From NCBI GenBank assembly GCA_947497145.1, contig CANMFQ010000006.1:124001-188000 (forward strand): a stretch of DNA of 64,000 bases, read 5' to 3'. The notes beneath the pieces were generated by a model. It ran no database searches. It saw only the letters and a list, made by a program, of their open reading frames with translations, and had not been told where the DNA came from. The stretch comes from an uncultured Flavobacteriaceae bacterium. Lineage in GTDB: Bacteria; Bacteroidota; Bacteroidia; Flavobacteriales; Flavobacteriaceae. Shown here one piece after another: positions 28,875 to 37,442 of the stretch. How positions within the stretch are numbered: position 1 is the first letter of the stretch; the number at the start of each line of letters is the position of its first letter. Both the position numbers and the translations under genes were made by a program.

Positions 28875-29387
28875 CTAAAAGCGTGTTTTAAAAGAAAAGG
28901 AGCCTCCCCTATTGCTGATTATGGTTTCAGATACTGCGGGATTGGGTGATCCAATCATTGGCTTGTACCCTAGTTCTATCAAAAGATTGGGTTTTACATT
29001 ATGTCCAATCCCCAAATTTAAACGGGTCAATTCTTTTTTCGGTGCCCCAGTACTACCATTGATAATATATTGATTTTCAAGCCCTGTAATAAGGTAGGAT
29101 TTTTTATTTAAAAAGTATTTAAAAGCAAAACCCCCTTTAAGTTGCTCTTGATTACCAAACTTGGTATAAAATCGTTCTAAACGCACTGCTAAATCTTTCG
29201 ATATTGGAAAATCGGCTATGCCATGAACAAATTGTTCTGAGTTGACACCTACTGGCATATCCATATTGTACTGCAGAAGTCGGTTGTTGGTAATTTTATC
29301 GGAGCTTTTTGGTTTTTCTGATGGTATTTGCGCAAGAATTGTAGTACATGTCAAAATAGTAAAAAACAACAATAGAGACTGTTTCAT
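28875..29387 (-). CDS. Hypothetical exported protein, possibly a small outer-membrane barrel
   Basis: A protein of 170 residues with a clear signal peptide ending ILAQ. I do not recognise the family. The mature part has alternating polar and aromatic residues (KGGFAFKYFLNKKSYLITGLENQYII, RLNLGIGHNVKPNLLIELGYKP) and ends FSFKTRF. A terminal Phe after amphipathic strands is common in outer-membrane beta-barrels. It lies downstream of, and converges with, the winged-helix regulator. Confidence 0.6.
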   Translation of the reverse strand: MKQSLLLFFTILTCTTILAQIPSEKPKSSDKITNNRLLQYNMDMPVGVNSEQFVHGIADFPISKDLAVRLERFYTKFGNQEQLKGGFAFKYFLNKKSYLITGLENQYIINGSTGAPKKELTRLNLGIGHNVKPNLLIELGYKPMIGSPNPAVSETIISNRGGSFSFKTRF

Positions 29388-29829
29388 CTGTCTAAATTTT
29401 TCTGTTTGCTATGTTCAAAGTTCATTTACAATTAAAAATAACTCCTTAAAGTTCGAGAAAAAGAATACATAAAAAATACAGTTTTATGGTGGTGGAGGTA
29501 TAATCGATAGAAAATTGAGCTACTCCATTTTCACTTTTAACTTCTTAGCCATCTACATCATTATTTTAGGCACATATAGCCTCATGTTTTGTCGATACCA
29601 GAAATATAAAACCGTTTAAATTTACATAATTATTCCAACGCATCTAGCTTACTTAACAAAATTATAGCAACTATTGCGCGTGGTTCAGCATAAAATTTAA
29701 ATGACTCCAGCTTTTCATAATATGCTTATGCTAAAGTGAATACTAGTTTACATAGCTAAGTAAAACATACGAGCAGCAGTAAAAACGCTCATAAAATGTT
29801 GCAAGAAAAATGCGGAAATACTAGCCACA

Positions 29830-29919
29830 AAAAAAGCTTCAAAAGTCAAAAACTCTTGAAGCCTTATATTTACTTGGTGGACAATACCGGAGTCGAACCG
29901 GTGACCTCTTGCCTGACAG
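29830..29919 (-). repeat. Truncated copy of the tRNA-Ala 3' half and terminator (att-like site)
   Basis: Reading downward on the minus strand, it contains the anticodon 3' arm, variable loop, T arm, acceptor 3' strand with CCA, and then the GCTTCAA/TTGAAGC terminator. It matches 31807-31896 at 87 of 90 positions. Identity stops inside the anticodon loop region, so there is no 5' half and no functional tRNA. One change (C for G) falls in the acceptor strand. Confidence 0.85.
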
Positions 29920-30080
29920 TTTTCTAATCACCATTCTTCTAAAAAACAATTCTTTAAAAATAAAAAGCTTACTCTGGGGTGCTATTTAAATGGGAAGCGG
30001 GTAAGCATCTTGTTCTAAAGATTCTCCAACCTTAGTACTTAGTGTCTGGCTATTAAAAAGTCTTAAAATTACTTCACTTT

Positions 30081-31508
30081 CTATTTTTTCTTATCCAAGG
30101 TATTCTTTCCAACATTATAGGCATAGGTAGCGCAAGGTACATACTGCAGGGTTACGTCTTTAAATTCACGCTGAGTTTTTGTATCTATGGTAGTTACTAA
30201 AGCTGATGACAATTTATTCGATTTACAGAAATCAATGAGGCTCTTTAATTCATTTGGTTTTTCTACATATCTATTGCTCCATTTAATTTCTAAAGCCCAA
30301 ATTGGTTTTAGCGTACCTTCATCAATCCCTATCATATCCACTTCTCCTTTTCCCCAATGAGCATAATAGGGGTTAAACCAATCTCGATGCATCCATTGTG
30401 AATAAATAGCAGTTTCTACAAGATCTCCCATACGTTTTTCATCTGTAATAGCTAATGGAGTGAACAAGGCTGCGTATAATGATGGATTTGAAAGATACAT
30501 TTTAAACTTTACTTCTCTTCTAAAGCGTTTGCCACTCTGATCTACCCTGCTGATTTTTTTTACCAAAAAAGCAGACTCTAAATATGCTATATACGTTTTT
30601 ATAAGGTGTTTTTTTACCCCTGAAGTTCTGCTCAACTCTTCGTATTCAAATTCATGAGCAGTATTAAAACAGATAGTAGTAAACAATCTGTTTAACTCTT
30701 GTACATCTTTAATCCCATATAAACTTGGTAAATCTCGTAACAAAACTTTATCAACAATATCTTGTTTTATATAGCGACCAGGGTTTTTTTGCATTTGAGG
30801 AGAGAAAATAATTTCTGGATATCCCCCAAAATTGATATACTTTACAAAATGTTCATTAAGCAATTGGGGGTTTACAGTATCATAAAAATGTTTTTCCTTT
30901 CCTTTCCACAGTAAATTACTTTCAACCATTAAGTGCTGAAGATTGTTAATGTGTATATATTCATAAAATGTAAGAGGAGGCAGTAAAAAGTCGGTAAAAC
31001 GGCCTGCTCCGCTCTCATTACTTTTAAATTTTAGCGCTGCAGCTGCGCTACCTGATACTATAAATTTTGTGCTTCTATAGCTGTCTACCAATGTTTTTAA
31101 ATGAATTTCCCAATCTTTTAGATATTGAATCTCGTCAAAAAAAACAAAACAGTCTTTAGGATTTTGGTTTCCAATTGCTTCTAAAGCATATTTAAAAAGT
31201 TCTTCTAAAGCTATATTCGTATAAATTGGATTTTCAACAGTAATAAAAATAATCTTTTGCTTAGGTACACCTTTGTCTATTAGCTCTTGAATAGTATGGT
31301 GCAGCATTACGGTCTTACCTACCCTTCTGGGCCCCATAAGTACAACGGCTCTGTTTATGGAAAGGTCAAAGACCATAGGTTTGAAAATATCAAAGTATAG
31401 TCGTCGCTGCATGGCATTGTAATCTTCTTCAATACCGCTGTTATGCCACCAGTAGTTTTCAAACTGTATACGTTCTAAAACTTGTGATTTAGATATTTTT
31501 TCTACCAT
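30081..31508 (-). CDS. AAA-family ATPase with DUF4143 / PD-(D/E)XK-like C-terminus
   Basis: A protein of 475 residues. The ATPase part (about 48-190) has Walker A GPRRVGKT (59-66), Walker B CFVFFDEIQ (Asp125, Glu126) and a sensor-like VSGSAAAAL (151-159). A helical, winged-helix-like region follows (about 270-320). The C-terminal DUF4143 part has Glu365 in LVETAIY, Asp391 in GEVDMIG, and Glu407/Lys409 in LEIKW, the residues expected of a PD-(D/E)XK nuclease core. Proteins of this class are common in Bacteroidota and archaea, and their function is not settled. It is the only gene between the tRNA-derived repeats. Confidence 0.88.
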   Translation of the reverse strand: MVEKISKSQVLERIQFENYWWHNSGIEEDYNAMQRRLYFDIFKPMVFDLSINRAVVLMGPRRVGKTVMLHHTIQELIDKGVPKQKIIFITVENPIYTNIALEELFKYALEAIGNQNPKDCFVFFDEIQYLKDWEIHLKTLVDSYRSTKFIVSGSAAAALKFKSNESGAGRFTDFLLPPLTFYEYIHINNLQHLMVESNLLWKGKEKHFYDTVNPQLLNEHFVKYINFGGYPEIIFSPQMQKNPGRYIKQDIVDKVLLRDLPSLYGIKDVQELNRLFTTICFNTAHEFEYEELSRTSGVKKHLIKTYIAYLESAFLVKKISRVDQSGKRFRREVKFKMYLSNPSLYAALFTPLAITDEKRMGDLVETAIYSQWMHRDWFNPYYAHWGKGEVDMIGIDEGTLKPIWALEIKWSNRYVEKPNELKSLIDFCKSNKLSSALVTTIDTKTQREFKDVTLQYVPCATYAYNVGKNTLDKKK

Positions 31509-31525
31509 TTTATACTTATTTACAT

Positions 31526-31533
31526 CAAATATA
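31526..31533 (-). promoter_or_regulatory. Candidate -7 box of the ATPase gene
   Basis: TATATTTG on the minus strand (31533-31526) fits TAnnTTTG and lies 18 bases before the ATG at 31508. Four of its bases fall inside the 41-bp palindrome. No clear -33 element was found. Confidence 0.4.
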
Positions 31534-31570
31534 GGTAAATAAAGAAAATAATTTTCTTTATTTACCTATA
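31530..31570. repeat. Perfect 41-bp palindrome upstream of the ATPase gene
   Basis: Arms of 20 bases (31530-31549 and 31551-31570) are exact reverse complements around one central base, A31550. The outer part of each arm contains TATAGGTAAATAAAG or its complement. It lies 21 bases upstream of the ATG at 31508 and overlaps the candidate -7 box, so it could be an operator bound by a dimer, an extruding cruciform, or an element end. Confidence 0.9.
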
Positions 31571-31806
31571 ATAGTAGTGGTTAAGAAAAAAAGATACTTA
31601 TTTTTTGTTTAAATCGTGCTAAAAATTAAAATAGTATCTAATACTCTTTACGCTAATTTCTTTTTATAAAGAATTAATGTGATGTGCTGTAAGATCTTGC
31701 TAAAAACGTTCGATTCTGTCTACAAAAGCACTGAAATGAGGTAACTTATATCAAATAATACGAAGCTGAATTTAAATTCAGTTTTGCGTGCAAATTGCTT
31801 ACCAAT

Positions 31807-31839
31807 AAAAAAGCTTCAAAAGTCAAAAACTCTTGAAGC
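31807..31839 (-). terminator. Terminator of tRNA-Ala
   Basis: On the minus strand a stem GCTTCAA/TTGAAGC (31839-31833 with 31819-31813), extended by ACT/AGT, is followed by a run of T. It starts 12 bases after the tRNA CCA end and is duplicated at 29830-29862. Confidence 0.75.
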
Positions 31840-31851
31840 CTTGTATTTACT

Positions 31852-31929
<78 letters not shown>

Positions 31930-32018
31930 TTTTGGCTTTAGCAAAGGAACTACTTTTTGCCAAGCTATCAAAATACTTTGTTTAGTTAAATCTAGTCCTT
32001 ACTGCCATTTAAATGTGG

Positions 32019-32816
32019 CTAATCTTTCTTTACGGGTAATACTAATACAGGAATAGATGCTGAAAATTCAGATTTCAATACCGTACTTTTTTCCCATAAA
32101 ACCTTAAAAAAGCCTCTTTTTCGTCTAAATACGACCAATAAATCGGGTTGTTGAGCCTGAAAATGGGCTGTAACACCCAAGTAGGTAGTTTGGTTTTCAG
32201 TTACTGTAAGCCTTGAACAAAGATCCATCAAAGCAGGGTTGATTTTTAAATCAGCCTCTGAATAGCCCGGTGTTTTTACCAACAGTAAATTTACCTTTGC
32301 ATCAAATTTTTTCTTAATCGTTTTTAAAGGTTTTAAAATACGCTTTTTCTTTAGTATACCTGATTTGAAAGCCGTAAGAATAGTTTTCATAGGCTTCAAT
32401 TTTGTGCCTTTAGGTACAATTAAGGTAGGTATATTTGTTCTTTTAATGATACGCCCTGAGGTATACCCTAAGTACAAAGCCTCGTTAATATCATTGCTAC
32501 GGGGTGCCATAATAATTAAATCAATACCCAATTCTTTGTCAATATTCTTTAATCCATCTATAATATCACCGTTATACGTGGCGATTTTAATAGGAACTCC
32601 CTTAGCATCAACACTATTCACCACCTCTTTCAAGCGTTCCATACTCTTTTGCGTAACTTTTTCACCAATATTTGCTAATGTTCCTGCTTTGGAAGACACG
32701 TTAAAAACTTCCATAACAAAAATGTTAGCTTTAAACTCGGCAGCAAAATCTATAGCATATTGTAAGGTAAACAGTGAATCGGGGTTGGTACCAATAGGTA
32801 CAAGTATATTTTTCAT
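32019..32816 (-). CDS. Universal stress protein (UspA family)
   Basis: A protein of 265 residues with an N-terminal UspA domain: MKNILVPIGTNPDSLFTLQYAI, then IDLIIMAPRSND and YTSGRIIKRTNIPTLIVPKG, which contains the usual nucleotide-binding loop. The second half (about 140-265) resembles a degenerate UspA domain ending SASIPVLVLPVK. It is probably cytoplasmic and stress-responsive. It is a separate gene from the stress protein at 19083-19946 and has no obvious operon partner. Confidence 0.87.
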   Translation of the reverse strand: MKNILVPIGTNPDSLFTLQYAIDFAAEFKANIFVMEVFNVSSKAGTLANIGEKVTQKSMERLKEVVNSVDAKGVPIKIATYNGDIIDGLKNIDKELGIDLIIMAPRSNDINEALYLGYTSGRIIKRTNIPTLIVPKGTKLKPMKTILTAFKSGILKKKRILKPLKTIKKKFDAKVNLLLVKTPGYSEADLKINPALMDLCSRLTVTENQTTYLGVTAHFQAQQPDLLVVFRRKRGFFKVLWEKSTVLKSEFSASIPVLVLPVKKD

Positions 32817-32869
32817 TAGAAAGGATATTAATTAATATTCTAAATTTACAATTAATTTGAACTTAAAAA

Positions 32870-33373
32870 ATGATTCGACGTGCAAAGATATCAGAAATCC
32901 CCGACATTTTACGTGTAACGAGGGCTTGCGCTGCATTCATGACTGATAAAAATATTTTTCAATGGAATGAAAACTACCCCTCAAAGGCAACTTTTGAGAC
33001 CGATATTGAAAGAAATGAATTGTACGTACTGGTTATTAACGAACAAATAATAGGTAGTATTGTGGTATCTAGCTGTATTGATGCAGAATACATTCCTGTT
33101 TCATGGCTTACAGCAACCGATAGAAACCTCTATATTCATAGACTTGCAGTACATCCATCATATCAAGGAAGGGGATATGCACAGCAGCTTATGGATTTTG
33201 CCGAACTTTATGCAAAAGAAAATGACTATGTTTCTGTACGCTTAGATACCTTTAGTAAAAACGAGCGGAATATAAAATTTTATGAAACAAGGGGTTATAA
33301 ACGGCTCAGTGATATTTTTTTTCCAAACCAAAGTAAGCATCCTTTTCATTGCTATGAGTTGGTTTTAAAATAG
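32870..33373 (+). CDS. GNAT-family N-acetyltransferase
   Basis: A protein of 167 residues. The acetyl-CoA-binding motif A is seen in LYIHRLAVHPSYQGRGYAQQLMDFAE (about 90-115), with the Q/RxxGxG/A pattern as QGRGYA. Motif B is VRLDTFSKNERNIKFYETRGY, near the C-terminus. Family members transfer an acetyl group to small amines or proteins. The substrate cannot be predicted. Confidence 0.9.
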   Translation: MIRRAKISEIPDILRVTRACAAFMTDKNIFQWNENYPSKATFETDIERNELYVLVINEQIIGSIVVSSCIDAEYIPVSWLTATDRNLYIHRLAVHPSYQGRGYAQQLMDFAELYAKENDYVSVRLDTFSKNERNIKFYETRGYKRLSDIFFPNQSKHPFHCYELVLK

Positions 33374-33405
33374 GCATATTGTACTGCAGCCTCCAACCTA
33401 TTTGT

Positions 33406-33413
33406 TAATTTTG
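33406..33413 (+). promoter_or_regulatory. Candidate -7 box upstream of the MATE gene
   Basis: TAATTTTG matches the Bacteroidota -7 consensus; the nearest TTG lies 24 bases upstream, slightly too far. It would give a leader of about 75 bases before the ATG at 33496. Confidence 0.35.
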
Positions 33414-33495
33414 CCTTTTAAACACACAAGGCTTAACAGTACCAAGCCCGCTTAATTGATTTTTCTTAAAAAAAGTGAAATCTACAACCACCGCT

Positions 33496-34839
33496 ATGAA
33501 AGTTTTACCCCAGGTTATTAATTTTAAAACTATCAATTCGCTTGCTATTCCTGCTACCATAGCTGGCATTGCCGAGCCACTTTTATCCATTACCGATACG
33601 GCTATTGTGGGTAATATTCCTGTTGATGGATTGGAGTCACTTGCAGCAGCAGGTATTGTGGGTTCTTTTTTATCAATGCTTATTTGGATTTTGGGGCAAA
33701 CCCGTAGTGCCATTTCGGCCATTATTTCACAATATTTAGGCGCCAATCGCCTTGATGAAGTAAAAACGCTTCCTGCTCAGGCTATTTTTCTCAACATCAG
33801 CCTAAGTATTCTTATACTGTTGTCAACCGTTTTTATTGTTGAAGAAATTTTTCAATTGTTAAATGCTACGGGTAAAATTCTTGACTATTGCATCTCCTAT
33901 TACTCCATTCGTGTTTGGGGTTTTCCTCTTACCTTATTTGTTTTTGCTGTAATGGGCATTTTTAGAGGCTTGCAAAACACTTTTTGGCCTATGATGATTG
34001 CCATTGTAGGTGCTGTATTAAATGTTGTTTTAGACTTGGTTTTGGTGTATGGTATTGATGGTTTTATAAGCCCCATGTATTTAGAAGGTGCTGCGTGGGC
34101 AAGCTTGATTGCACAAGCCATTATGGCGATAATGGCTTTTATTTTACTCATTACCAAAACCAATATTAGTTTACGATTGAGCTTTAATTGGCATCCTGAA
34201 TTGGGTAGGTTGGTGGTAATGAGCCTCAACCTTTTTGTGCGAGCTTTAGCATTAAATACTGCCTTAATTCTTGCCGTTAGAGAGGCTACAGCTTTAGGAG
34301 ACAACTATATTGGCGCACATACAATTGCCATAAACATATGGTTGTTTTCGGCTTTTTTTATTGATGGTTACGGTGCTGCCGGAAACATTATGGGCGGGCG
34401 ACTTCTGGGAGCTAAAAATTATGACGGACTCTGGAATTTAGCAAAAAAAATACTGCTGTACGGCCTAATGGTAAGTCTTGTACTAATGCTGCTTGGGTTT
34501 CTATTTTATTACCCCATTGGACGTTTATTTTCTAATGAACCCAGTGTTTTAGATGCTTTTTATATGGTCTTTTTTATAGTTATTCTCGGATTGCCTATGA
34601 ATACCTTGGCCTTTATTTTTGATGGGCTTTTTAAAGGTTTAGGAGAAATGAAATACCTACGAAATACCCTTTTAGCAGCAACTTTTTTAGGCTTTGTACC
34701 CATCTTATTTTTAGGTAAATATTTACATTGGGGATTTTACGGTATTTGGATAGCCTTCACCATTTGGATGCTTATTCGAGGTGGAGCTTTGGTAGTTAAG
34801 TTTCGCCGAAAATTTCGACCCTTACTTCAAAACACCTAA
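33496..34839 (+). CDS. MATE-family efflux transporter (DinF-like)
   Basis: A protein of 447 residues with about 12 membrane spans. The first repeat opens with INSLAIPATIAGIAEPLLSITDTAIVGN, the classical MATE entry segment, followed by GQTRSAISAIISQYLGAN. The second repeat is seen in LFVRALALNTALILAVREATALGDNYIGAHTIAINIW. Such carriers exchange H+ or Na+ for drugs or metabolites. I start at the ATG at 33496; a GTG seven codons upstream (33475) is possible but adds no family sequence. Confidence 0.92.
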   Translation: MKVLPQVINFKTINSLAIPATIAGIAEPLLSITDTAIVGNIPVDGLESLAAAGIVGSFLSMLIWILGQTRSAISAIISQYLGANRLDEVKTLPAQAIFLNISLSILILLSTVFIVEEIFQLLNATGKILDYCISYYSIRVWGFPLTLFVFAVMGIFRGLQNTFWPMMIAIVGAVLNVVLDLVLVYGIDGFISPMYLEGAAWASLIAQAIMAIMAFILLITKTNISLRLSFNWHPELGRLVVMSLNLFVRALALNTALILAVREATALGDNYIGAHTIAINIWLFSAFFIDGYGAAGNIMGGRLLGAKNYDGLWNLAKKILLYGLMVSLVLMLLGFLFYYPIGRLFSNEPSVLDAFYMVFFIVILGLPMNTLAFIFDGLFKGLGEMKYLRNTLLAATFLGFVPILFLGKYLHWGFYGIWIAFTIWMLIRGGALVVKFRRKFRPLLQNT

Positions 34840-34863
34840 ATTTAACCTCTTAACTTTAAAAGG

Positions 34864-35631
34864 ATGACAACAGATAGAAGAAACGGAAGTTTATACACTA
34901 AAATAGATGGTCAAATTGCTACGATAGAATTTGGCCACCCAGCAAGTAATTCGTTTGTAGCCGAACTTTTAGACCGCCTTACGGCAGCGCTACACAAGCT
35001 CTCAGAAAATGATGCCATCACCATCATTATCTTAAAATCTGAAGGAGACCGTGCCTTTTGTGCAGGTGCTTCTTTTGATGAGCTCATGGCTGTTTCTAAT
35101 TTAAATGAAGGGAAACAATTTTTTAGTGGTTTTGCCCATGTGATTAATGCTATGCGTAATTGTAAAAAAGTAATTCTTGGGCGTGTACAAGGTAAAACTG
35201 TTGGTGGTGGTGTAGGGCTGGCTGCTGCTTGTGATTATGTATTTGCAACTGTTGAGGCGTCTATTCGCTTGTCAGAACTGACTATTGGTATAGCTCCACT
35301 AGTAATTGCGCCAGCGGTAGAACGTAAGATAGGGACGGCAGCTATTTCTGAGCTTTCTTTGGCTGCTTCTGAATGGAAAAATGCCTATTGGGCTAAAGAA
35401 AAAGGACTTTATTCTAAAGTTTTTGATACCACAAAAGAATTGGATGATGAACTCCACTTTTTTTCCAAAAAACTAGCATCTTACAACCCTGAAGCTCTTG
35501 AAGAATGGAAAAAAGTACTCTGGCAAGGTACCGATCATTGGGATACATTATTGGTAGATCGAGCTGCTATTACAGGACGATTGGTGTTATCTGCTTTTAC
35601 AAGAAATGCCTTATCTAAGTTTAAAAAATAA
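34864..35631 (+). CDS. Enoyl-CoA hydratase/isomerase (crotonase) family protein
   Basis: A protein of 255 residues. Oxyanion-hole segments are visible at SEGDRAFCAGASFDEL (about 60-75) and GKTVGGGVGLAAACDYVFA (about 110-130), both diagnostic of crotonases, followed by RLSELTIGIAP. The reaction could be hydration, isomerisation or related chemistry on an acyl-CoA; no specific substrate is evident. It begins 24 bases after the MATE gene on the same strand and may share its transcript. Confidence 0.9.
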   Translation: MTTDRRNGSLYTKIDGQIATIEFGHPASNSFVAELLDRLTAALHKLSENDAITIIILKSEGDRAFCAGASFDELMAVSNLNEGKQFFSGFAHVINAMRNCKKVILGRVQGKTVGGGVGLAAACDYVFATVEASIRLSELTIGIAPLVIAPAVERKIGTAAISELSLAASEWKNAYWAKEKGLYSKVFDTTKELDDELHFFSKKLASYNPEALEEWKKVLWQGTDHWDTLLVDRAAITGRLVLSAFTRNALSKFKK

Positions 35632-35673
35632 TAAGCAGCAAGATTTGTCGTTTTATCCATCTAAAGTAATATT

Positions 35674-35787
35674 ATGGATATTTTGAATTTTTTAAACGGA
35701 GATCTTATCTTTCCGCTCTTAGCACTTTTTGTTGTTGTAATTTATATCGTCAATCGCGTACGTACCAAACGTAAATTTAAACGTTAG
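35674..35787 (+). CDS. Small single-span membrane protein (37 residues)
   Basis: An ATG at 35674 opens a 37-residue frame: MDILNFLNGD, a hydrophobic stretch LIFPLLALFVVVIYIV (about 11-26), and a basic tail NRVRTKRKFKR. One membrane helix followed by a positive tail predicts an N-out, C-in membrane peptide. It lies between the crotonase gene and queD on the same strand. I recognise no named family. The clean composition suggests a real gene. Confidence 0.55.
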   Translation: MDILNFLNGDLIFPLLALFVVVIYIVNRVRTKRKFKR

Positions 35788-35877
35788 TGTGCTATTTTCC
35801 TGATTAATCCGCTTTTCATATTGAAAATGAAGTAGCTCATTTACAAAATCAATACCTTTACGGCAATATTTAGTAGT

Positions 35878-36327
35878 ATGGGTAAAATTAGAATCACAAA
35901 GCAATTTAATTTTGAAACAGGTCATGCGCTATATGGGTATGATGGTAAATGTAGAAATGTACATGGCCACAGTTATAAGCTATCGGTAACTGTAATTGGC
36001 CAACCAATAACTGATAATTCACATGTAAAACAAGGTATGGTTATTGATTTTGGTGATCTTAAAAAGATTGTAAAAGAAGAAATTGTAGATCAATTTGATC
36101 ATGCTACGGTTTTTAATAAAAATACGCCTCATGTAGAATTAGCAAAAGAACTGCTAGATCGGGGTCATAATGTGATTCTTGCCAATTATCAGCCTACTAG
36201 TGAGAATATGGTGCTAGATTTTGCTGCAAAGATAAATGCACGATTACCAGTGAACATAAAATTGCATTCACTAAAACTACAAGAAACAGATACTTCATTT
36301 GCAGAATGGTATGCCTCAGATAACTAA
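35878..36327 (+). CDS. queD: 6-carboxytetrahydropterin synthase (QueD)
   Basis: A protein of 149 residues of the 6-pyruvoyl-tetrahydropterin synthase family. Zinc ligands lie in FETGHALYG and in KCRNVHGHSYKL, which also supplies the catalytic Cys. VIDFGDLKKIV and FDHATVFNKN follow, and LKLQETDTSFAEW gives the pterin-binding Glu. QueD makes the 7-deazaguanine precursor of queuosine in tRNA. No other queuosine gene is nearby. Confidence 0.92.
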   Translation: MGKIRITKQFNFETGHALYGYDGKCRNVHGHSYKLSVTVIGQPITDNSHVKQGMVIDFGDLKKIVKEEIVDQFDHATVFNKNTPHVELAKELLDRGHNVILANYQPTSENMVLDFAAKINARLPVNIKLHSLKLQETDTSFAEWYASDN

Positions 36328-36358
36328 TATTTTCAAGCATTGAGCTGAGAACTTTTGC

Positions 36359-36366
36359 TATTTTTG
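36359..36366 (+). promoter_or_regulatory. Candidate -7 box for a near-leaderless lpxH transcript
   Basis: TATTTTTG ends eight bases before the ATG at 36374. Initiation at the usual distance would fall at or just before the start codon. The TTG at 36340 is only 16 bases upstream, so the -33 part is weak. Confidence 0.35.
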
Positions 36367-36373
36367 CAGGTAG

Positions 36374-37138
36374 ATGACAACAATCAACATTCCAGAAGGA
36401 AAAAAGGTGTATTTCGCAAGTGATAATCATTTGGGCGCTCCTACTATGGAAGCCAGTAAAATTCGCGAAAAGAAATTTGTAGCTTGGCTAGACGAAATTA
36501 AAGAAGATGCTGCCGCTATTTTTTTAATGGGTGATTTGTTTGATTTTTGGTTTGAGTATAAAACCGTTGTCCCCAAAGGATTTACTAGAACTTTGGGCAA
36601 ATTGGCTGAAATTACAGATGCTGGCGTTCCCATTTATTATTTTGTAGGCAATCATGATCTTTGGATGAATGGCTATTTTGAAGAAGAACTAAACATTCCT
36701 GTATATCATAAACCACAACAATATCTCCTAAATAAGACCTCTTTTTTTATTGGCCATGGTGATGGTCTTGGTCCGCATGACAAAGGGTATAAACGCATGA
36801 AAAAGCTCTTTACTAATCCCGTAGCAAAGTGGTTTTTTAGGTGGATGCATCCTGATATTGGCGTAAAAGTGGCGCAATATTTTTCTGTGAAAAATAAGCT
36901 TATTTCGGGCGATGATGATGCAGCCTTTTTAGGAGAAGATAACGAGTGGTTGGTGCAATACGCCAAACGAAAATTAGCGTCACAGCATTATGATCATTTT
37001 ATTTTTGGCCATCGCCATCTACCGCTAGAAATAAAATTGAATGCGCAATCTAAATACACCAATTTGGGCGATTGGGTAAAGTACTTTACCTATGCTGTTT
37101 TTGATGGTGATACACTCAAATTAAAGCACTACAAATAA
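36374..37138 (+). CDS. lpxH: UDP-2,3-diacylglucosamine diphosphatase
   Basis: A protein of 254 residues, a calcineurin-like phosphoesterase with all metal motifs: ASDNHLGAP (D-x-H), MGDLFDFWFEY, VGNHDLWM, HGDGLGPHDKGYK and FGHRHLPLEI. The enzyme releases UMP from UDP-2,3-diacylglucosamine to give lipid X in lipid A synthesis at the inner membrane. It follows queD after 46 bases on the same strand, but probably has its own promoter. Confidence 0.92.
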   Translation: MTTINIPEGKKVYFASDNHLGAPTMEASKIREKKFVAWLDEIKEDAAAIFLMGDLFDFWFEYKTVVPKGFTRTLGKLAEITDAGVPIYYFVGNHDLWMNGYFEEELNIPVYHKPQQYLLNKTSFFIGHGDGLGPHDKGYKRMKKLFTNPVAKWFFRWMHPDIGVKVAQYFSVKNKLISGDDDAAFLGEDNEWLVQYAKRKLASQHYDHFIFGHRHLPLEIKLNAQSKYTNLGDWVKYFTYAVFDGDTLKLKHYK

Positions 37139-37262
37139 GCGACGAATATTTTATACGGGTATAAAATCTGAGTTTTTATGTAAAACCATGAAATTTAATG
37201 CCATAGTCGCTATTTAATATAATTTTAACTTAATTAAGTAGTATTTTTCTTACAATTATGTG

Positions 37263-37414
37263 TACATTTGTAGCAACACGGAGTTATGCTCCTGTATTTG
37301 ATAATAAAATCATCATAAATACACATTTTTAAACTAAAGTATACTTAACCGAACTATTACTGCTATGTTTTTTCTTTTACAACCCACTCAAAAACCCTTG
37401 TTATAGGGTTTTTT
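37263..37414 (+). ncRNA. Candidate small RNA (promoter, about 140-nt transcript, terminator)
   Basis: A stand-alone -7 box TACATTTG (37263-37270) and an intrinsic terminator (37390-37414) define a short unit between the convergent lpxH and MFS genes. The predicted transcript starts near 37277 with a small hairpin (GGAG, TTATG, CTCC). It contains a 13-codon frame (MFFLLQPTQKPLL) that ends in the terminator loop, which could encode a peptide or be chance. No -33 TTG is evident and no RNA family is recognised. Confidence 0.35.
37390..37414 (+). terminator. Intrinsic terminator between convergent genes
   Basis: A-rich lead, stem CCCT/AGGG, a six-base loop and a run of T. It would end transcription from lpxH or from the candidate small RNA before the oppositely oriented MFS gene. 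Confidence 0.65.
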
Positions 37415-37442
37415 TGGCTGTCAACTTCAGCAGCATAACACG

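Noticed and set aside
29852-29919. A second tRNA-Ala gene suggested by the T arm and CCA end
   Set aside because: The match stops in the anticodon loop region; no anticodon 5' strand, D arm or acceptor 5' strand follows. It is only a 3' fragment.
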